From Hermodice carunculata (lineage: Eukaryota > Annelida > Polychaeta > Eunicida > Amphinomidae), in the NCBI GenBank assembly GCA_964020975.1, contig OZ026615.1, positions 81,282,962 to 81,346,961 of the forward strand: 64,000 bases of DNA, read 5' to 3'. Positions 44,501-58,700 of this stretch are shown here, piece after piece (the first letter of the stretch is position 1; each line of letters starts with the position of its first letter). The notes under the pieces were generated by a model. The model did not search any database, was not told where the DNA came from, and worked only from the letters and a program-made list of their open reading frames with translations. The translations under genes and the position numbers were made by a program.

Positions 44501-46480
44501 ATAGAAGATACATATTTTCACACTTCCATAGCCCTGCACTCTTGGAAATTTATGCGTTTCATGGTCGATGGAAGAGGGTTTTGGTTCTGTATTCTCCTGT
44601 TTGGCCTGGCGCTGGCACCACTCATCTTCACTTGCGTGATGAGCAAGGTAGTAGCCTTTGCACACTGACATAGGATCAAGCTGCACATTTAGCTGGATGA
44701 CTGGCTCCTGTGGTCCCAGGACCATGGCCTACTTCTATGACACACAGAGTTCGTGCTGAATGTGTGTGTAAAGTTAGGCCTCATTGTGAATCTCCTGAAG
44801 TCCAGTCTGACTCTTGCAAGCAAGTTTGTTTTTCTGGACATTCAATTTTTGACGGTCCCTTTCATCTGTCTCTGGTCAGAGGACAGGTAAAGGTGGCTTG
44901 TCTCCCTCTTGAACAGGTTCAGGAGGGCATCGGCCCCGTCAGCGCATCAATGGATGCATCTGGTAGGGACCCTTACGTCCATGGATTCACAGGTTCCCCT
45001 TGAGAGGCTTTATGGTCAGCCTGTCCAGCTCAGTTTTTGTGATTGGTGAGAATGACAGAACAAGCTCTTGTCCCAGCCAATTTCGATTTTCAGCCATATG
45101 ATCGGCTAATTCTGAGCTAGTGGTCCCATCAGGCAAGTCTATCTCGCTTTGGTGCCATCAGTACAGCATCAGGATCCGATGTCTGCACATTTCAGCTCAC
45201 TGAATCTCAAAGTAACTTGCTCTCACACCAATCGCAGGTGATTCATACTGAGTGGTCTCTGAATCCCTGGGTGGTGGAAGTGATCTGGGCCCTTTGGGGC
45301 CAACCGCACATTGAACTCTTTGGCAAGAGGGGTATTTGCAAGAATGACACCTTTGTGTCCCCATTCCCTGACGAGTTTATGTGGGCCATGGGGATGCATT
45401 GTCAATTTCATGGCAGGGGATGTGGGCATATGCCTTTCCTCCAACCACACTCTTGCCGAGAGTACTGTGCAAGATACAGGAGGAACAGTGCGAAGTCCTG
45501 ATTGTGGGCCCCAGGTGGCCAAGAAAGAATGGTCCTTGGACCTCTTAGAGTTGAGCATGGAGCCCCCATGGGTTCTTCCTCCTCTTCCGCAACTGCTCCA
45601 ACAACCAGGTTCAAACAAGTTCCATCACGATCAGCAGTTTCTCAGGCTTCACTTCTGAAGACTATTGCCAGCCAGCTTCTCCAGGGAGTGGCTGAGCGGG
45701 TAGACCACAGGAACTTTGTAAGTCTTCTTTAAGATCTATGACTCATGTTGGAACAAGTTTGCTGGCTGATACTCTGCTCTGTTGCCCTGGGTGGGAATTG
45801 TGTCCCAAGATACAAGTGACCTGTGATCCATCCCACATGTTATACAACACGTAAGTAAGGATTATTATGGCCGTTCTTTACATGGCGCTCCCATAATACC
45901 TTTACCTCCTTCTACCTTGGTAGAAGCAGAGGCATGGCTGTTGGCACTCAAGTGCTTCCCGACAGCCGCATCCAACTTGTCTTAGGGGGTGCCTACCCCA
46001 CCTAAGTGTAGCTGGTGTAGGGACACAGGGGGTCCAATATGATTGTCTGGTCCCTGGCTGTCAATTGCAGAATTTTTGGGCTAGATTTTTCTGCGGTACC
46101 TCCCACCTCCAGTCTGATTTCATATCAGCTTAAGTGACCTATGGTGTTGTAATGTGTCCTTAATATGAAGTGTCTCAACAGTAAAACTATCAGTAAGAAA
46201 CATTACTCACAACAGGTCACTAGATTTCCACCCAACCATCCCTGCTTTTTGGTTCCTCCTATGCAGCGTAGTAAACTGAATTGGGCATACTCGCTAATAC
46301 ATATTACTGCCAACAGGGGTGCTGGGCCATGCCACAGGGCCTTGCAGCATGGATCGGCACTTGACCCACAGAATTTTTTATGGGGGCTCTGGCAAAGCAC
46401 AGGTAAGTGCGTGGAAACCAGGTTTAGTGACCTTTGTTGAGTACTGTTCTGAATAATAGTTTAACTGTTGAAAAACTTCA
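41525..46480 (+). mobile_element. DIRS family 1, copy E (nearly full length, left end missing)
   Basis: The order is a gag-like region (41.5-43.9 kb), reverse transcriptase (about 44.2-44.7 kb, with VFNVGSLGFYSRLFLVPKKD and RWVIDLSHLKK), a following region (44.7-45.6 kb), a shortened recombinase region (45.6-46.1 kb), an inner complementary region, and the inverted right terminal repeat (46.13-46.48 kb). It abuts the right end of copy D2 in the same orientation with no second left terminal repeat between them. Many breaks. Confidence 0.8.
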
Positions 46481-46484
46481 TGTA

Positions 46485-47620
46485 TGTTGTACTGTTACCT
46501 CAGAAATGAGGTCAAGGTCACTCATGTACTGTCTAAGCATGACCTTCATAGAAAAACATTAACACAAGCAACATCAAGGTCTTAACTCAATACAGATCTC
46601 AGGTTATCAAGTGAACAGTTCATGTCAGTTGTCCTGTGACCTTGGGAATAAGGTCAAATTCACTCATGTACTGTCTGAGTGTGGCCTTCAAAGAGAGTAA
46701 TAACCATACAAAACATCAAACTCCAAAATGAAACATATAGCTCTCAATGTATCTGTACAGTTAAATGCACCTAGGTGACCTTGAGAATGAGGTCAAGGTC
46801 ACCCATGTACTATGTAATTCCTGCTGTTATGCCCACAAGTGTTCCTATGCCATTTTGAATGAACTGGCCAAGTGGTTTTGCAGAAGATTTTTTAAGATTT
46901 TACCAAAAAATGAAAAAAAAAAAAAAATCCAAAAATCACTGGAGCATAACCATTTGAACAAACTTAGTAGAGATCTACACAAGGTGCATCCCCACATAGT
47001 TTCTAGTGAATCTAGACAGTGATTATGGAGTAGTTGAAAACCTGAAGTACCATTGTAATCCCCATTCACTTACAAAGTAATCATATGCATTAACCCGAAA
47101 GTACCCAAATTGACAAATTCATTAAAAATCAGGGATTCACAGCAACGCCACCTTGTGAACAACTTTGTCTGGCCCTCCTACATGGAACATTTCCACCAAG
47201 TTTCAGCACAATCTGTGTGAAGGTTTTGGAGTAGTCAAAAATAGCCCAAACAAGTTTTTATATAAAAAAAAAATTTTCAAAGAATCACAGCATCACAAAT
47301 TAAGGTCTTGGGGTCCACAAAGTCTCCCTAAGCAATTTCAAAGCGATTGGCCAAGCTGTTTCAGAGAAGATTTTTTAAGAGTTGGCTAAAAAATGAGAAA
47401 AAAAATTGAAAATTCCAAAAATCACTGGACCATTGGAACAAACTTGGTAGAAACCCACCCAAGATGCATCCCCACCGAGTTTGAAGTGAATTTGGCCAGT
47501 GGTTTTAGACAAGAAGTCAAAAATGTGAATTGTGGATTCTGATTGACAGACAAACTATGGATGCCTTATGACCACATGGGTTCAGCTGACAAGTCAGCTG
47601 AGCTAAAAATAAGAGGAACG
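46485..47620 (-). repeat. Inverted copy of the long hairpin-ended repeat (about 1.1 kb)
   Basis: On the reverse strand it starts TTTTTAGCTCAGCTGACTTG (near 47610). It contains two of the tandem inner units and the GACCTTG/CAAGGTC segment (46.49-46.8 kb). The terminal hairpin is absent. Confidence 0.75.
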
Positions 47621-47744
47621 CAAATACAAATGTAAATCCTATTTTTTAAACACAAGGGTAAATAAGAAGTCCCTACATTGCAGTCATGTACCAAAATAAG
47701 GTCACGGTGACCTCAATTCCAGTATCAGCAGGGTCTTATCTGTA

Positions 47745-50700
47745 AAATACATCACAACACCATAGGTCATGTTAGCTGGTCTCCACATACTTTAGGTGCT
47801 TTGCCACAGCTCTCATAAATTTTCTGTGGGTCCAGTGCCGATCCATGCTGCTGCAGAGACTGCTGTCTAACCCCTGGCAGCAGTAATGCTTACTAGCAAG
47901 CATGCGCATACCAGTTTCCTACTCTGGTGTCCATCTATGCTGGACGCATTTTGTTGGAAGCTGCCACTATTCTCTTCCAGTTTTGGTAACTTTGAGTCTT
48001 CTTTCATCATCGTGAGATAGTTGATAGGTTCCCAGGAACTAATCCTATCTCTGGCTTAGTTTGTCCAGGGATTGTGTTGTCAGGATGGATCTATAACTTG
48101 GATGTGGCATTGGACGTCCCTTTGGATGCCAACCATCACAGGATGGCTTATAGGGATGAACATCCTGAATGCAGCTCCTGTATGCATAGGAGCCCCGTCT
48201 TCTGCATGGAAGAGAGTCTATGCGATGTGTCGACAATAGACTCCATATTAGTGGCAGAAAGTCTGTCGGGTGATGTGAGGTTGGCCAGACGAAGGCTCCA
48301 AGGTGAAGATTCACCTTGTGAGCGAGACAACAGTACGCCTCTTGAGGGGCCTTCGATGTCAGGCATTAGCCATGCAGGCACCTGGCAACTTGCCCAGGCG
48401 TCGGCGTCGCATGCAAGCTGATCCTTGATTCAAGGCACGGCCTTAAATTGAGGTCACTATTGGAGGGGCAACCAGCAGCAGGTTCATACTGGTTCTTAAT
48501 TTGAGGCCTAGCCTGGAATAGAGGTCCCTGATCCTTGATTTGAGGCCTAGCCTCGGATCGAGGTCCCTATGGGGAAGGAACAGTCCTTCCAGACTGAGTG
48601 GACTATGGTTGAGAGGTCCCATTCGCAGTTTCCCTCCACAATTACTTCTGCTCCAGTGAGCAGGTCTGTGTGCAAAGATCCCTCTCATCCTGTCTACCCT
48701 ACGGCAGGCCGTGCCTCAGTAGTTTGGCAAAAGGATGGTACCTTTGTGATTACAAAGGCTGTGAACACTAAGGTAGGAAGGAAGTCACTGGGGACTACTG
48801 GTGGAGCACAGGTGATGTTGTCATTGCTCCCTGTAGCATCTACTCCCCCAGGCTTCCTGTGCTCCATTGGGTCAACCTTTGGCTGTGCAGGCATAGGAGA
48901 CTACCAAGGTGATCATGGGCAAAGTGGATAATCACAAAGGCTGTGAACACTAAGGAGGGAAGGAAGTCAGTGGTGACTACGGGTGGAGCACGGGTGATGT
49001 TGTCATTGCTCCCTGTAGCATCTACTCCCCCAGGCTTCCTGTGCTCCACTGGGTCAACCTTTGGCTGTGCAGGCATAGGAGACTACCAAGGTGATCATGG
49101 GCAAAGTGGAGGTGCTGTTTGCTGCAGTCGGCAAACGGTTGAATAGGTTGGAGCGTAAGCTTTCCTCCGGGAACCTGTGGTTGCTCCTCCTTCCCTGCCT
49201 GCTCGGAGTTGCTTGGCCCTTCTTGTGATAGTGGGGCCAAGTCTTCTGCTGTTTTGATGGCAGCCAAGCTTAAGGTGGCTAGTGCAGTGGCCCCCACTGT
49301 GTCCTCTGTGGTGGGCGTGCACATTTTAGGGACCCTTTGGGACCAGGAGGCAGGCTGCAAGATACAGTCGTCGGTGGCAAGGACTGGGCCATTATGGTCA
49401 CTTTTTGGGGAGGAAGGGATGAGCCTCACAATCAATTTCTCCCCTGCCTTACTGCCCTAGTCATGGGCATTCAAGCTCCCACCATGGGAGGGAGAAGAGG
49501 AAGAGGCGTCATAGGCCCGTCTCATCTCCTTCTCTGGACAGGAAGGTACATCATCAGAGCTGTTGCTCAGTTGTTTGGCCACCTGGGGAGAGGCAGTTGT
49601 CTCCCTCAGCAGAGCCTGATCTAGAGGATGGTATAGTGGCACAGGGATTAGCTGTCTCAGTGGCTAGTTCCACCCAGGGAGTCAATCAGGCGAGTTGGAG
49701 GCTCAGCAATCTTCTCCCACCCCACTGGAGATGGATCAGGCGGTTGATTTTTCTTCTGTTGGGGATGCCACGGGTCTTGCATCTTTGGCAGCAAAAGGGC
49801 CAGTCCAATAGGTTGTGGCAGGTGTCACTTCCCCGGACCCCAGGCCTGTTCACCTTGTGCGTGCAGGCAGGTGGGTGTCTTGCCCAAGGAGACTCTTTGT
49901 GCATGGGAGGAGTTGCAGTATTAGTAACATGCTGAGGCTGCGTGGATGGCCACTGAGGCTCCCACAGCGTCAGAAGACTGAGGAGGATGGACTCGAGGAT
50001 TTGCTTCTCTGATCAGGGGACCCTCTGAAGGATTGTCCCATGACTGAGGACTGCTCAGACTTCCCAAGTGATGATTTGGGGCAGAAGAAGGGAGCACTCA
50101 TTTCTCACGCCTTGTGGCAGAACGGAAGGAAGGCAAGTCTCTGCTACTTCTGGTGGCTGCTGAGCAGGAGAAAGCTAATCAGTGAATGGCTTCAGCCAAG
50201 GAGGTGGTAGATCCGTGGACCGGTCTCCCTCTAAGATGGAGAAACTGGGTTCCCTGTTTGAGGCCAATTTTGTCTTTATGTGGGAAACCCTTCCCAGGGA
50301 GGTGGTCCCACAGCCCACATCAGTTCAGCTCAGGGCAGTGCTGATGTCATTTGATAGAGTGGAGTCTGCACCCAAGTTAGAGGTGCCTTTCTCCACCTTC
50401 GTGGCTGGGAAGTTTGCCAAATTGTTGACCAGACTTGCTGGGTCTAGTGACATGCCAGAAACAGGAGCCTCCAAGGATGGTCTAGTCCTAGGTCATTTCC
50501 TGGAGAAGCCGAAGTCCAGGATGGAGTTGTCTCAGACAAGTCACTCTGAGTACAACTTTGCTTTTGCTAGGGAAGACACTCCCTTATGGGACCGTGCCAT
50601 CAAGGAGTCCGAGTTTCTAACCTTGTCCCTCTAATTGTTCTGCCACTTGATCAGGATGCACCTGATATGACCATAGTGGGCTCCTTCCTAGACTGTTTGG

Positions 50701-52075
50701 GATGTTCTGCTACGTGTCTTTTAGAGGAGGGGCCAGTACCCATCAAACCTTTGGTTGGGACCCTGCTGGGCCTTGAGCAGTATCTAGGCTATGTTGTGGG
50801 CCATATGCTCAGTGGAGATATTACCGTAATGTGCTCCTGTCAGCAGCCAACCTTCTGACAGCGGTAAGCAAAGTTCCTTATGAGCTGTCCCCGGACTGTT
50901 GGTCTGGAGCTGTTCAGTCAGGGGTTATTCCCCCTCCTCGAGAGAGGGTGGACCAGAGGGTCAAACAGAAACAGCAAAACTATCTAGATGAAGCTGTGCT
51001 GCCCCGGGGGCTAGGTTGTCCAAGGGGTTGGCTTCCTCCCTTCAGTCTGTCATGGCTGGGCATGGCCCAGGCAACAGCAGAACCTGCAGCGGTGGAGGTT
51101 GAAGTGGACTCAGAAGGGGGGCAAGACTTCAAAATCGGTCTCTTTTGGCGCTAAGGGCAACCAGAAGCTCGGGTTTTGTCGCTAGGGACATGGGCTGGTT
51201 GTACAATGCCTCTGCAAGCCCATCCGTCTGTGATCCCTCTCCACCTTCTTGGCAAGGGTTGTTACCTGGTTATCCGGGCAGCTAGTGTCATTTGCCGACC
51301 AATGGAATCCCATAATGGATGATATTGTTTGTCAGGAATGTCGCCCTTCATGGCTACTCACTGGAGTTTGCCGAGAGCAATCCTCTACCATTAAGAGTAC
51401 TCTTCTCCTTTCTGCTTCATACAGAGGGGGAACAGCAGCTCCATGCAAGAGCTTGTGGGCAAACAGTCCATTGACCCAGTGCATGATGTTGCATCCCCAG
51501 GCTTTTACAGTCAACTCTTTTTGGTGCCAAAAAAAGGAACAGTGGGCACAGACCAGAGATCGACCTGTCGTGTCACAATACTTGCAGTACGGCACTTCAA
51601 GATGGACACTCCAGTCACCATCATGGCAGCAATGCCACAGGGTGATTGGGCAACCTTAATATAACTGAAAGACCCTTATTTTCACATTTCCATACCCCGT
51701 GCTCTCAGAAATTTCTGCATTTCATGGTCGACGGAAGATTGTTTCAGTTCAATGCTCTCCCGTTTCGCCTGGCGCTGGCACCACTCGTCTTCACTTGGGT
51801 TATGAGTGAGGTAGCAGCTTTTTTGCAACAGCAAAGGATCCAGTTGCACATTTATCTGGACAACTGGCTCCTGTGGTCTCAGCACCATGGCCTACTTCTC
51901 CTGAACACACAGTATGTGTTGAATCTGTGTGAAGTAAGGCCTCATTGTGAATCTCCTGAAGTCCAGTCTGACACCCGCGAGGGAGTTCGCTTATCTGGGA
52001 TTTAATTTTTGATGGTCCCTTTCATCTGGTCCCTTCCATTGGAGGACAGGTGGAGGCGGCTTGTCTCCTTCAATT
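47745..52075 (+). mobile_element. DIRS family 1, copy F (left end to RT)
   Basis: The left terminal repeat begins near 47745 (ACACCATAGGTCATGTTAGC). The gag-like region follows to about 51.2 kb, then reverse transcriptase (51.4-52.0 kb) with IDPVHDVASPGFYSQLFLVP, MVDGRLFQFNALPFRLALAP and IYLDNWLLWSQ. The recombinase and right end are missing. A 182-bp tandem duplication lies in gag. Many breaks. Confidence 0.8.
48755..49118. repeat. Tandem duplication (182-bp period) inside DIRS copy F
   Basis: AAGGCTGTGAACACTAAGG at 48755 recurs at 48937, and both units continue through 'CTCCCCCAGGCTTCCTGTGC' to 'GATCATGGGCAAAGTGGA'. Only one copy of this segment is present in the other DIRS elements here. 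Confidence 0.9.
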
Positions 52076-52247
52076 TATGATATTTAGTCCCATGCTAAAC
52101 AAAAATAAAACCACTTTGATTATGACACCTTTTTTAAATGAAATTGTGAAAGTATTGCCACTTATAATTGTCTGCGAGCCTGTGAAAGGCATTGAAAATG
52201 GGTAAATTTAACAGTGAACTTCACTGGAACATTAAAGACAAGAAAAG

Positions 52248-52369
52248 ACTTTAATACTCCCCATCAAGTCATGGTGGGGATTCTAGGACCTCTGTACTCT
52301 GCCCCTCAGTCATGGTACTGACGTCAGTCATAGAATCCCCACAATGACTTGATTGGGAGTGTTAAAGTC
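52248..52369. repeat. Palindromic short element with 37-bp arms
   Basis: GACTTTAATACTCCCCATCA (52248) onward is the reverse complement, with about three differences, of the segment ending at 52369. The short centre contains the palindrome TGACGTCA. Probably a foldback MITE. Confidence 0.7.
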
Positions 52370-52419
52370 TATAATATAATGACCAATACATGATAATATT
52401 TGTATGTAGAGAATCTTAC

Positions 52420-52556
52420 ATGGCTGAGAAAGAGTTACTATTTTTCTCTCATGAGGATCGTTGGCAAGGAAAATCATGAGTGACCACAGGTCACCAATGA
52501 TTTTCCACAAACTATCCCGAGTGAGAAAAAATTTTTTACTCGGCTCTCCAGCCATC
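52420..52556. repeat. Palindromic short element with ~60-bp imperfect arms
   Basis: ATGGCTGAGAAAGAGTTACT at 52420 pairs with sequence ending AGCCAT at 52556, and GGAAAATCATGAGTGACC pairs with GGTCACCAATGATTTTCC at the centre. A full-length hairpin of this kind is typical of foldback MITEs. Confidence 0.7.
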
Positions 52557-52559
52557 CAC

Positions 52560-54540
52560 GATTTTGTTTATTCCATGTTTAATTGGGTAGTCATCGCCAA
52601 AAATATGCCCTAGGCCTACTTTCATAGCCAACCTGGTGTGTCCTGTTTATTTATATTTGTTGCAGTTATTCTACATCAGGCATGATGTTTTTTCAAACAA
52701 TGCTCACACACATTCGATTTTATCTAAATACATGCATCAATGTATCTGGTCACTGATGCAGGCGTGTTACAATTAACATGTAACAATGTTTAGGGCATGT
52801 GATCTACAATGAGTTGCTACTTTTGAATTTCACTCTAGAAAATGACATTTCACCCTCAAACATAGAATAAAATACTATCTCTGCCTTGTGGAAAGATGGC
52901 CACAGATAGTAGGTCCAGCATTGCTAACACTGTCGTAGTCCGTGCATCGCACCCCACTCTTTCACCGGAAATAGAGAATTACCCATGACACGCCCATGTG
53001 AATTTTTTTCTTTCTACCATAGAGCGATGAATCCCATGTTTGTGTTGAAAACCTACTTGGTTTAGCGTGCTATCAGCAGCAGCATAGACTCCCATTTTGT
53101 TCACAGGGCAACATTGTGTTGCTCAGGTATGTCACTCAAGAAAGTTGTTACACTTACTCTTTTCTGTCTTGCGTAATCTGATAGGCTTACAAATAAAACA
53201 ACAACCAATAGGATTCTCTCTTTTATTTCATTTCGGTCATAAAATCGTTCCACACGTTGGGAATGATTGTGTTTCCACATGGGTAACTGTGGGAGAAAGT
53301 ATATTTCATCACACACTTGAACCCAAAGATGTGATTGGGGGCAAAAAAAACCTCCTGAAAAGTACATGGAGGGGCAGAGTTCAGAACCAACCCATTGAAT
53401 AAAAGAGTGTTACAAGCAACAATCCACTGTAACATCACGTTTTGCACCCCCTTGTGGTGGCATCAGTCAGAAAGATGAGGGAAGGAGGATGATTGCGCAA
53501 TATGTGACAACTGAAAAGATCTTGACTGAATGTGTTTTCTTTGTGGAAGATTAAGCAATGTTTGTTTATTGGGGGCCTTTGCTTGGCCCTCAGTACTCAA
53601 TGTGTGGATTCATAAAATCAACAACTTGACTTCAATTCCAGACAGCTCCATCTGCAATACACACAGTGCCCAGCTCCCCATACATTGCAAAAATCTTTAT
53701 CCCAAATTATCATGATGACTTTTTTTCATAGTACACTTTTAAAAACTAACACAAACAAAAACCAACCCACATCCACACACAGCAAGATTTAATGGCAGGT
53801 GGTAAAGTGCTCATCTTTCCACAATCTACATGTCAGAGAAAAAAACACTGAAGATTGCAGCATCAGCAGCACCTTCAGCAAATAAAGATCAATTCCAAAA
53901 TTAACGGCGAAGCTAGGTACATGTAGATCCTTAATCCTTTCAAAAGCATATAATGACCTGGTAATGGACCTCTAAATTTGGCACATCCTGAGTAAACTCT
54001 ACAAAGACATAAACATTATCCATATAAAGCTGAACACACATCAAATTGACAACCACACAATAACATTAAAAAAGGAATACATAAACAAAAATAACTGGCC
54101 TGGAAGTTCCATTACACTACATGAAAGACATGATGTATTGAAAATGAGTCAATAAAAATAAATACATATAGTGACACAGGTCTTCAAACTCGGACTCTGC
54201 CATATAGTCTGTTGTCCCAAACATCTTTCAAGACAAGAATAAGGACATAGCTACGGCAGTGGATGCCATCTGTTGTTGTACATACAGTGGATGAAACTGT
54301 ACCTTCCAAATACTGGTATTATGCCATGTTATTTGTTGTGAGACACTGGATACTATTTGAATGTTTAATTACCAGTCCCTGTGCTGAGACTACGGTGAGG
54401 TGCTGCCATTTGGTGATTACTGAAAACACTGATCAGTGAAACGCTGGTTGAGACTGTTAAGCTGCTGCCATCTTCTAATCACTAACCAAAACAACTGCCA
54501 GGATGAATCCGTGACAGTGACCCAAAAAAACTGACATAGT
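52560..54540. other. No gene seen
   Basis: AT-rich sequence with only short open frames. No repeat shared with the rest of the window was recognised. Confidence 0.5.
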
Positions 54541-55578
54541 GACTTTCCTTAAGCTGGTCTCCACACACTTTAGGTGATTTGCCAGAGCTACCATAAAAAG
54601 TATGTGGGCACAGTGCTGATAGATCAGCACTCACTGACGTTGAGGCCCTGTGGCATGGTACAGCACTCCTAGCGGTAGGTATGTGTCCTACCAAGCATGT
54701 GCAAATCAGTTTCCTACTCTGGTGTCCATTGTTGGTGGGCGCCTACCGTTGGGAGCTCCCACTTTTTTCTTAGCTTTTGGTACTCTTGTGGCTTTTTGTT
54801 TCCATCGTGAGGTAGTTGATAGGTTTCTAGAGAAACCAGTGCCATCTCAGACTGACTCAGTCAGTCCAGGCTGTTTAACATTCAGATCCATGGATATGGA
54901 TGTGGAGTTGGATGTCCGATGAGACACCAACCACCACAGGATGGCCTATTTGGATGACCATCTTGCATGTTGCTACTGCATGCACAGGAGTGGCGTTTTC
55001 TGCACTGAAGAAAGTCTGTGCAACGTCTGTTGACGATGGACTCCCTACCAGTGGCAGTCTATGGAGCTGATGTTAGATCTGGAAGACGAAGGCTCCATTG
55101 TGCACAGGTTTGTTGTGAGCAAGTGGTCAGTGTACCTTGCAAGGGGACCTTGGATGCTCAACTTGAGGCACCTTCCAGTTTGCCCAGGCCTCACCCTCAG
55201 GAGCAAACTGGTCCTTGAATGGAGGCCCCGGGGGGGGGGGGGGGGGGGCGCGACCTAGTTTGACCAGCCCTCACAGTCAGGATCAAAGTGGTCCTCAAAT
55301 TGAAGCAGTCGGCCTCAAATCAAGCCCCTGGGCCTGAAATTGAGGATCAACCTAGAATCGAGGCCCCTGTGGGGAAAGAGAGGCCATCTATGGAATGCAA
55401 GTGGACTGTAGTCCAGAGATTCCATTTGGGGCTCCCCTCTACCACCACTTCAGCTCAAGTGAGCACGTCCATAGCGAAGGGACCCTCACATCCTGATCGC
55501 TCTACTGCTGGCCGTGCATCAGTAGTTTGACAGCAGAATGGAACTTTGGTGATCACTGAGGCAGTGAACACCAAGGTG

Positions 55579-55583
55579 GGAAG
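55579..55583 (+). repeat. Target-site duplication (left copy) of the Gypsy-2 insertion
   Basis: GGAAG at 55579-55583 recurs at 60612-60616 directly after the right LTR. The empty site is represented by other DIRS copies, which read GGTGGGAAGGAAGT at this point. Confidence 0.92.
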
Positions 55584-55758
55584 TGTGATGTATTTACATC
55601 AGTATATGGAAACCTGTGGTAACATGTATTGGCTGCTGCTGCCCCCTGATGGCAACCAGTGGTACTACTGTATCAATTGCATGTCTTACATCCGGGTCTG
55701 AATAAATACACACTTGTAGTTCAAGATGGCACCTCGTCGTTAGTGTTGATACATTACA
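55584..55758 (+). repeat. 5' LTR of the Gypsy-2 element
   Basis: 175 bases with TG..CA ends, near-identical to 60437-60611. Confidence 0.95.
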
Positions 55759-58700
55759 TGGTGTCAGAAGGGCCCGAATCCACGTCAAGATGGAACATTT
55801 AAAACCCCCAACCGATTTGAAATTGGACAGTAACAAGGCTACCACCTGGCGCAAAGATAAACAAGTATGGGACAATTACGAACTGGCCACAGGCCTTCAT
55901 GCCAAGGACAGCAAAGTGCGCGTTGCCACGTTCCTCCATGTGGTCGGAGAAGAAGCAGTGGAAGTTTACAACAATTTCACATGGGAGGATGATGCACATA
56001 AAGTGAGTAAAGACAAAGTTATCGAAAAGTTTGAACAATACTGTGTGGGAGAGAGGAATGTAACCTTGGAGAGGCACAAATTCAACACGCGTGTACAGCA
56101 GGAGCATGAAACTGTCAACCAATTTATCAAGGCAATACAAAAGCTGGCTTCCACGTGCGAATTTGGAACTCTAAAGGACAGTCTCATTAAAGACCGAATC
56201 GTAGCAGGTATTACCGGCAACGGACTGAGAGAAAGACTCCTGGCAAAAACAAAGTTGGATTTAAATACTGCGGTGTCAATGGCCAAGGCTGCGGAAAACA
56301 GTAAGTGCTACGCAAAAACAATTACTGAGGCAACCGGTGCTAATGTTGAAGTCATTTACCAAAGGAAGGGGCGCCATGATGGGGCAATTCCACTGGGTTT
56401 ACCCAAGCGTGAAAACCAACGATGGAAACAAAATGGCGGACGTCACCGCGGAAACAAAATGAAGCCAACAGATGGTTGTCATAAGTGTGGTCATAAGCAT
56501 AAACCGAGACAGTGTCCAGCGTTTGGAGTAATTTGCCACAAATGCCAGCGGCCAAATCATTACGCCAAGCTTTGTAGAGCAAATGGGAATAGTGTACACC
56601 AAGTAGAGGAAGTAGACTTCAGTTATGGTGACAACACCGGTAGCGAGTCAGAAAACACAAGTGATGATGATGACTATTTGGTATTTATGGTGGACTCCGA
56701 TTCCCACCAGGATTCCCGCAGAGACTGGTCAGCGAAACTAGCCATAAGAACTTATTTGGGCAAGTTTGTAGACCTTAATTGCAAATTAGATACAGGTGCA
56801 CAGGTCAATGTCATGGCGAAGAGAAACTATGACCAAATTTCAACTCAGGTTTTGGACAGTTCCAGGGTTACCTTGAAATCGTTCACAGGTGAGGAAGTTA
56901 GACCTCTTGGTGAAAAGTTGCTGCTGTGTTACCTGAATGGTACGAAATATAAGATAAAGTTTCAAATAGTGGATTTTGATGTAACAACCATTATTGGAAA
57001 ACCAGACTGATTGACCAGATTACAAAGCAAAACAATGTGGACAGTACAGAAATGTTGGATGAATTCCCTGATGTTTTCAAAGGTATTGGGTGCCTGCCAG
57101 AGACATATCATATCACAATTGACCCCAGCATACCCCCAGTGGTGCATCCTCCCTGAAGGGTACCTCATGCTTTGAAAGACAAACTCAAAATAGAGTTAGA
57201 CAGTATGGAAGAGAAAGGTATTATCACAAAAGTCAAAGAAAATGACACGTCAGACTGGGTCAACAGCATGGTCACTGTACTAAAACCCAATGGGTCCTTA
57301 CGTGTATGTCTAGACCCACGTGATTTAAACATGGCCATTAAAAGAGAGTATCACCCATTACCATTGGTGGAAGATATCACAGCAAAGTTGGCAGGTGCTA
57401 CTCTATTCACAACCTTGGATGCTGAGAAAGCTTTCTACCAGATACAGTTGGATGAAGACTCATCAAAATTGCTCACTTTTAACACTCCATTTGGCCGATA
57501 CAGATATCAGAAAATGCCCATGGGCATAGCATCAGCCCCAGAAAAGTACCAAGCCAAAATTGAAGAAGTGTTTGAAGGCCTAGAAGGCATGGAAGTCATG
57601 ATGGATGATATTTTGATTTGGGCCACAAATGAAGAGGAGGATGATCGTAGACTTCGCGCAGCACTTCAGAGGGCTCGTGATAAAAATTTAAAGCTCAACA
57701 ATGGAAAGTGCAAAGTGAAAAGAAAGGAAGTGGTGTACCAAGGACACATTATTTCAGCAAATGGATTGAAGGTCGATCCCAAAAAGGTGAAAGCTATAAT
57801 TGATATGCCGGAGCCCGAGGATAAAGCTGCAGTCCAGCGATTCCTTGGGATGATAAATTACTTGGCCAAATTTATACCTCACATGAGCCAAGAGACGGAC
57901 ACTCTGCGTGAACTGTTGAAAAAAGAGAATGTGTTTGTCTGGGAAAATTGTCATGCAGAGAGCTTCAAAAAACTGAAATGCGCTCTGTCTAAAGCCCCAG
58001 TGCTTGCCTTCTATGATCCAAACAAAGAATTGACACTTCAAGTTGATAGTTCCTCAAAGGGTTTAGGGGCCTGCCTCCTGCAGGGCAACAGGCCAATTGC
58101 TTATGCGTCAAAGGCGTTGACCCCTACTCAGCAGTTGTACGCTCAAATTGAGAAGGAAATGATGGCGATCGTGTACGGTTGTGAAAAATTTGCTGAATAT
58201 ATCGTAGGCCGGGACACGCTCATACAGTCAGACCACAAACCCATCCAGGCAATTTTGACCAAACCTTTATACAAAGCACCGGCGAGACTTCAGCGTATGA
58301 TCATACGTTTACAACGTTTTCCACAGATTCGTGTTCAGTACACCGAGGGAAAGATGTCCTGATAGCCGACACATTAAGTCGTGCTTTTCTGGAAGATTCC
58401 GGCAAAGAAGAAAAATCCTTGTCTGCAAAAACAGTGTGGGTAGACACAATCAGTACGCTACCAGTGTCTACTACAGGACTTGATCACATCAAACAGGCAA
58501 CAAAAACAGACCCTACCTTGACCAAACTCACCAGTTACATCCTTGATGGTTGGCCAACAGACAAAAGCCAAGTAGATATAAACTGTACACCATATTGGAA
58601 TGAAAGGGATGAACTCACTGTTCTCAATGGGATATTGTTCAAAGGACAGAGACTTGTGATTCCAAGTGCACTAAGGGCCGAAATACTCAAAAAACTGCAC

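Noticed and set aside
53101-53447. Overlapping small frames on both strands near 53.1-53.4 kb
   Set aside because: No homology, splice context or repeat support. Mutual shadows.
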